A stretch of 64,000 bases of DNA from Chitinophaga rupis (GTDB lineage: Bacteria > Bacteroidota > Bacteroidia > Chitinophagales > Chitinophagaceae). Location: contig NZ_FOBB01000001.1 in assembly GCF_900109685.1 (NCBI RefSeq), positions 992,001 through 1,056,000 on the forward strand, written 5' to 3'. The translations under genes and the position numbers were made by a program. Positions 63,790-64,000 of the stretch are shown piece after piece (positions within the stretch are counted from its first letter, which is position 1; every line of letters starts with the position of its first letter). A model generated the notes under the pieces. It did not search any database, was not told where the DNA came from, and saw nothing but the letters and a program-made list of their open reading frames with translations.

Positions 63790-64000
63790 TTAATGTTCTG
63801 TTAGTTCTATCTTCCTTCCATCAAGGTCTTGTACAATGGCCGTATATCCCCATTCAGTTGTTGCAGGTGCAGCTACTATGGTAATGCCTTGCTCCCGGAG
63901 TTCTTTGACCAAAATATCTAATTGCTCAACTACAAATCCCAGTCTGGTTGTGCTGTCCGGTGTTGCTACACCTTTAGGCAAGGGATATATTTCCAGTACC
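63790..64000 (-). CDS. VOC-family (glyoxalase-like) protein, partial
   Basis: Only the C-terminal part, about 69 residues, is in the window; the start lies beyond 64000. TRLGFVVEQLDILVKELREQGITIVAAP followed by GYTAIVQDLDGRKIELTEH is the second beta-alpha-beta-beta-beta module of VOC proteins, with the metal-ligand Glu in IELTE. Substrate unknown. It converges with the small cysteine-rich gene, two bases apart. Confidence 0.85.
   Translation of the reverse strand, partial: VLEIYPLPKGVATPDSTTRLGFVVEQLDILVKELREQGITIVAAPATTEWGYTAIVQDLDGRKIELTEH

Overview
The window looks like chromosomal DNA from a Bacteroidota bacterium, most likely a Chitinophaga-type member of the Chitinophagaceae. The signs are a SusC/SusD pair with a family 2 glycoside hydrolase, a FecR/ECF sigma pair, MoxR/Bat-type and TldD/TldE genes, M28 peptidases and lipoproteins typical of the phylum, and promoters resembling the Bacteroidota TTG / TAnnTTTG pattern. 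I see no rRNA, tRNA, CRISPR array, transposase or prophage. The genus is inferred from gene content, not from a marker comparison.

Layout. 1-3441 (minus): start of a Kdp potassium-pump operon (kdpB partial, kdpA, kdpF), a 27-residue membrane ORF, and a frameshifted gene of unknown function. 3687-17665: a TPR protein and M50-like protease pair, a large SWIM/SNF2 helicase, an MBL-fold protein, ComB, an SRPBCC protein, GcvT, an M28-PDZ peptidase, a lipoprotein, a first NAMPT-type transferase and a TetR regulator. 18241-23243: an aminotransferase, DnaN, a sterol desaturase-like protein and small membrane or lipoproteins. 23554-30420: a thiamine locus led by a TPP riboswitch (thiS, thiC, a TenI/ThiE-like gene, thiD, thiE, thiG, thiH) with no thiF. 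30773-36507: stress-type small proteins, an orphan sigma/FecR pair, an alcohol dehydrogenase, a P-loop NTPase and an ArsR regulator. 36639-47983: TldE/TldD and a MoxR-DUF58-BatA-like-membrane protein operon, with a divergent DUF4159 gene. 48130-56646: a polysaccharide utilisation block (GH2, SusD, SusC, periplasmic protein). 56928-58620: a lipoprotein followed by about 0.9 kb of tandem-repeat non-coding DNA.

The most striking part is 58774-63787. It is a compact, apparently co-transcribed set: an NrtR-like Nudix repressor with its own palindromic operator on the promoter, a 507-residue nicotinamide phosphoribosyltransferase-like enzyme, a NADAR-domain protein, a KptA/Tpt1 RNA 2'-phosphotransferase, a nucleoside 2-deoxyribosyltransferase-like protein, a short PRPP-synthetase-like protein, and a small cysteine-rich protein. 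Together these suggest a circuit sensing and recycling nicotinamide and ADP-ribose back to NAD+. The pairing of a NAMPT-like and a Prs-like enzyme also resembles the phage NAD+ reconstitution pair (ADP-ribose pyrophosphate synthetase plus nicotinamide ADPR transferase).

A second theme is non-coding. Nearly every long gap carries short repeated words (TTACGAATTA, GCATTAAGCG, TTGGCAGT, GATTATTAATTATTCATT and others), often as facing inverted copies able to form large hairpins. A distinct repeat of about 70 bp with the core ACCATTGAAAA recurs at several sites.
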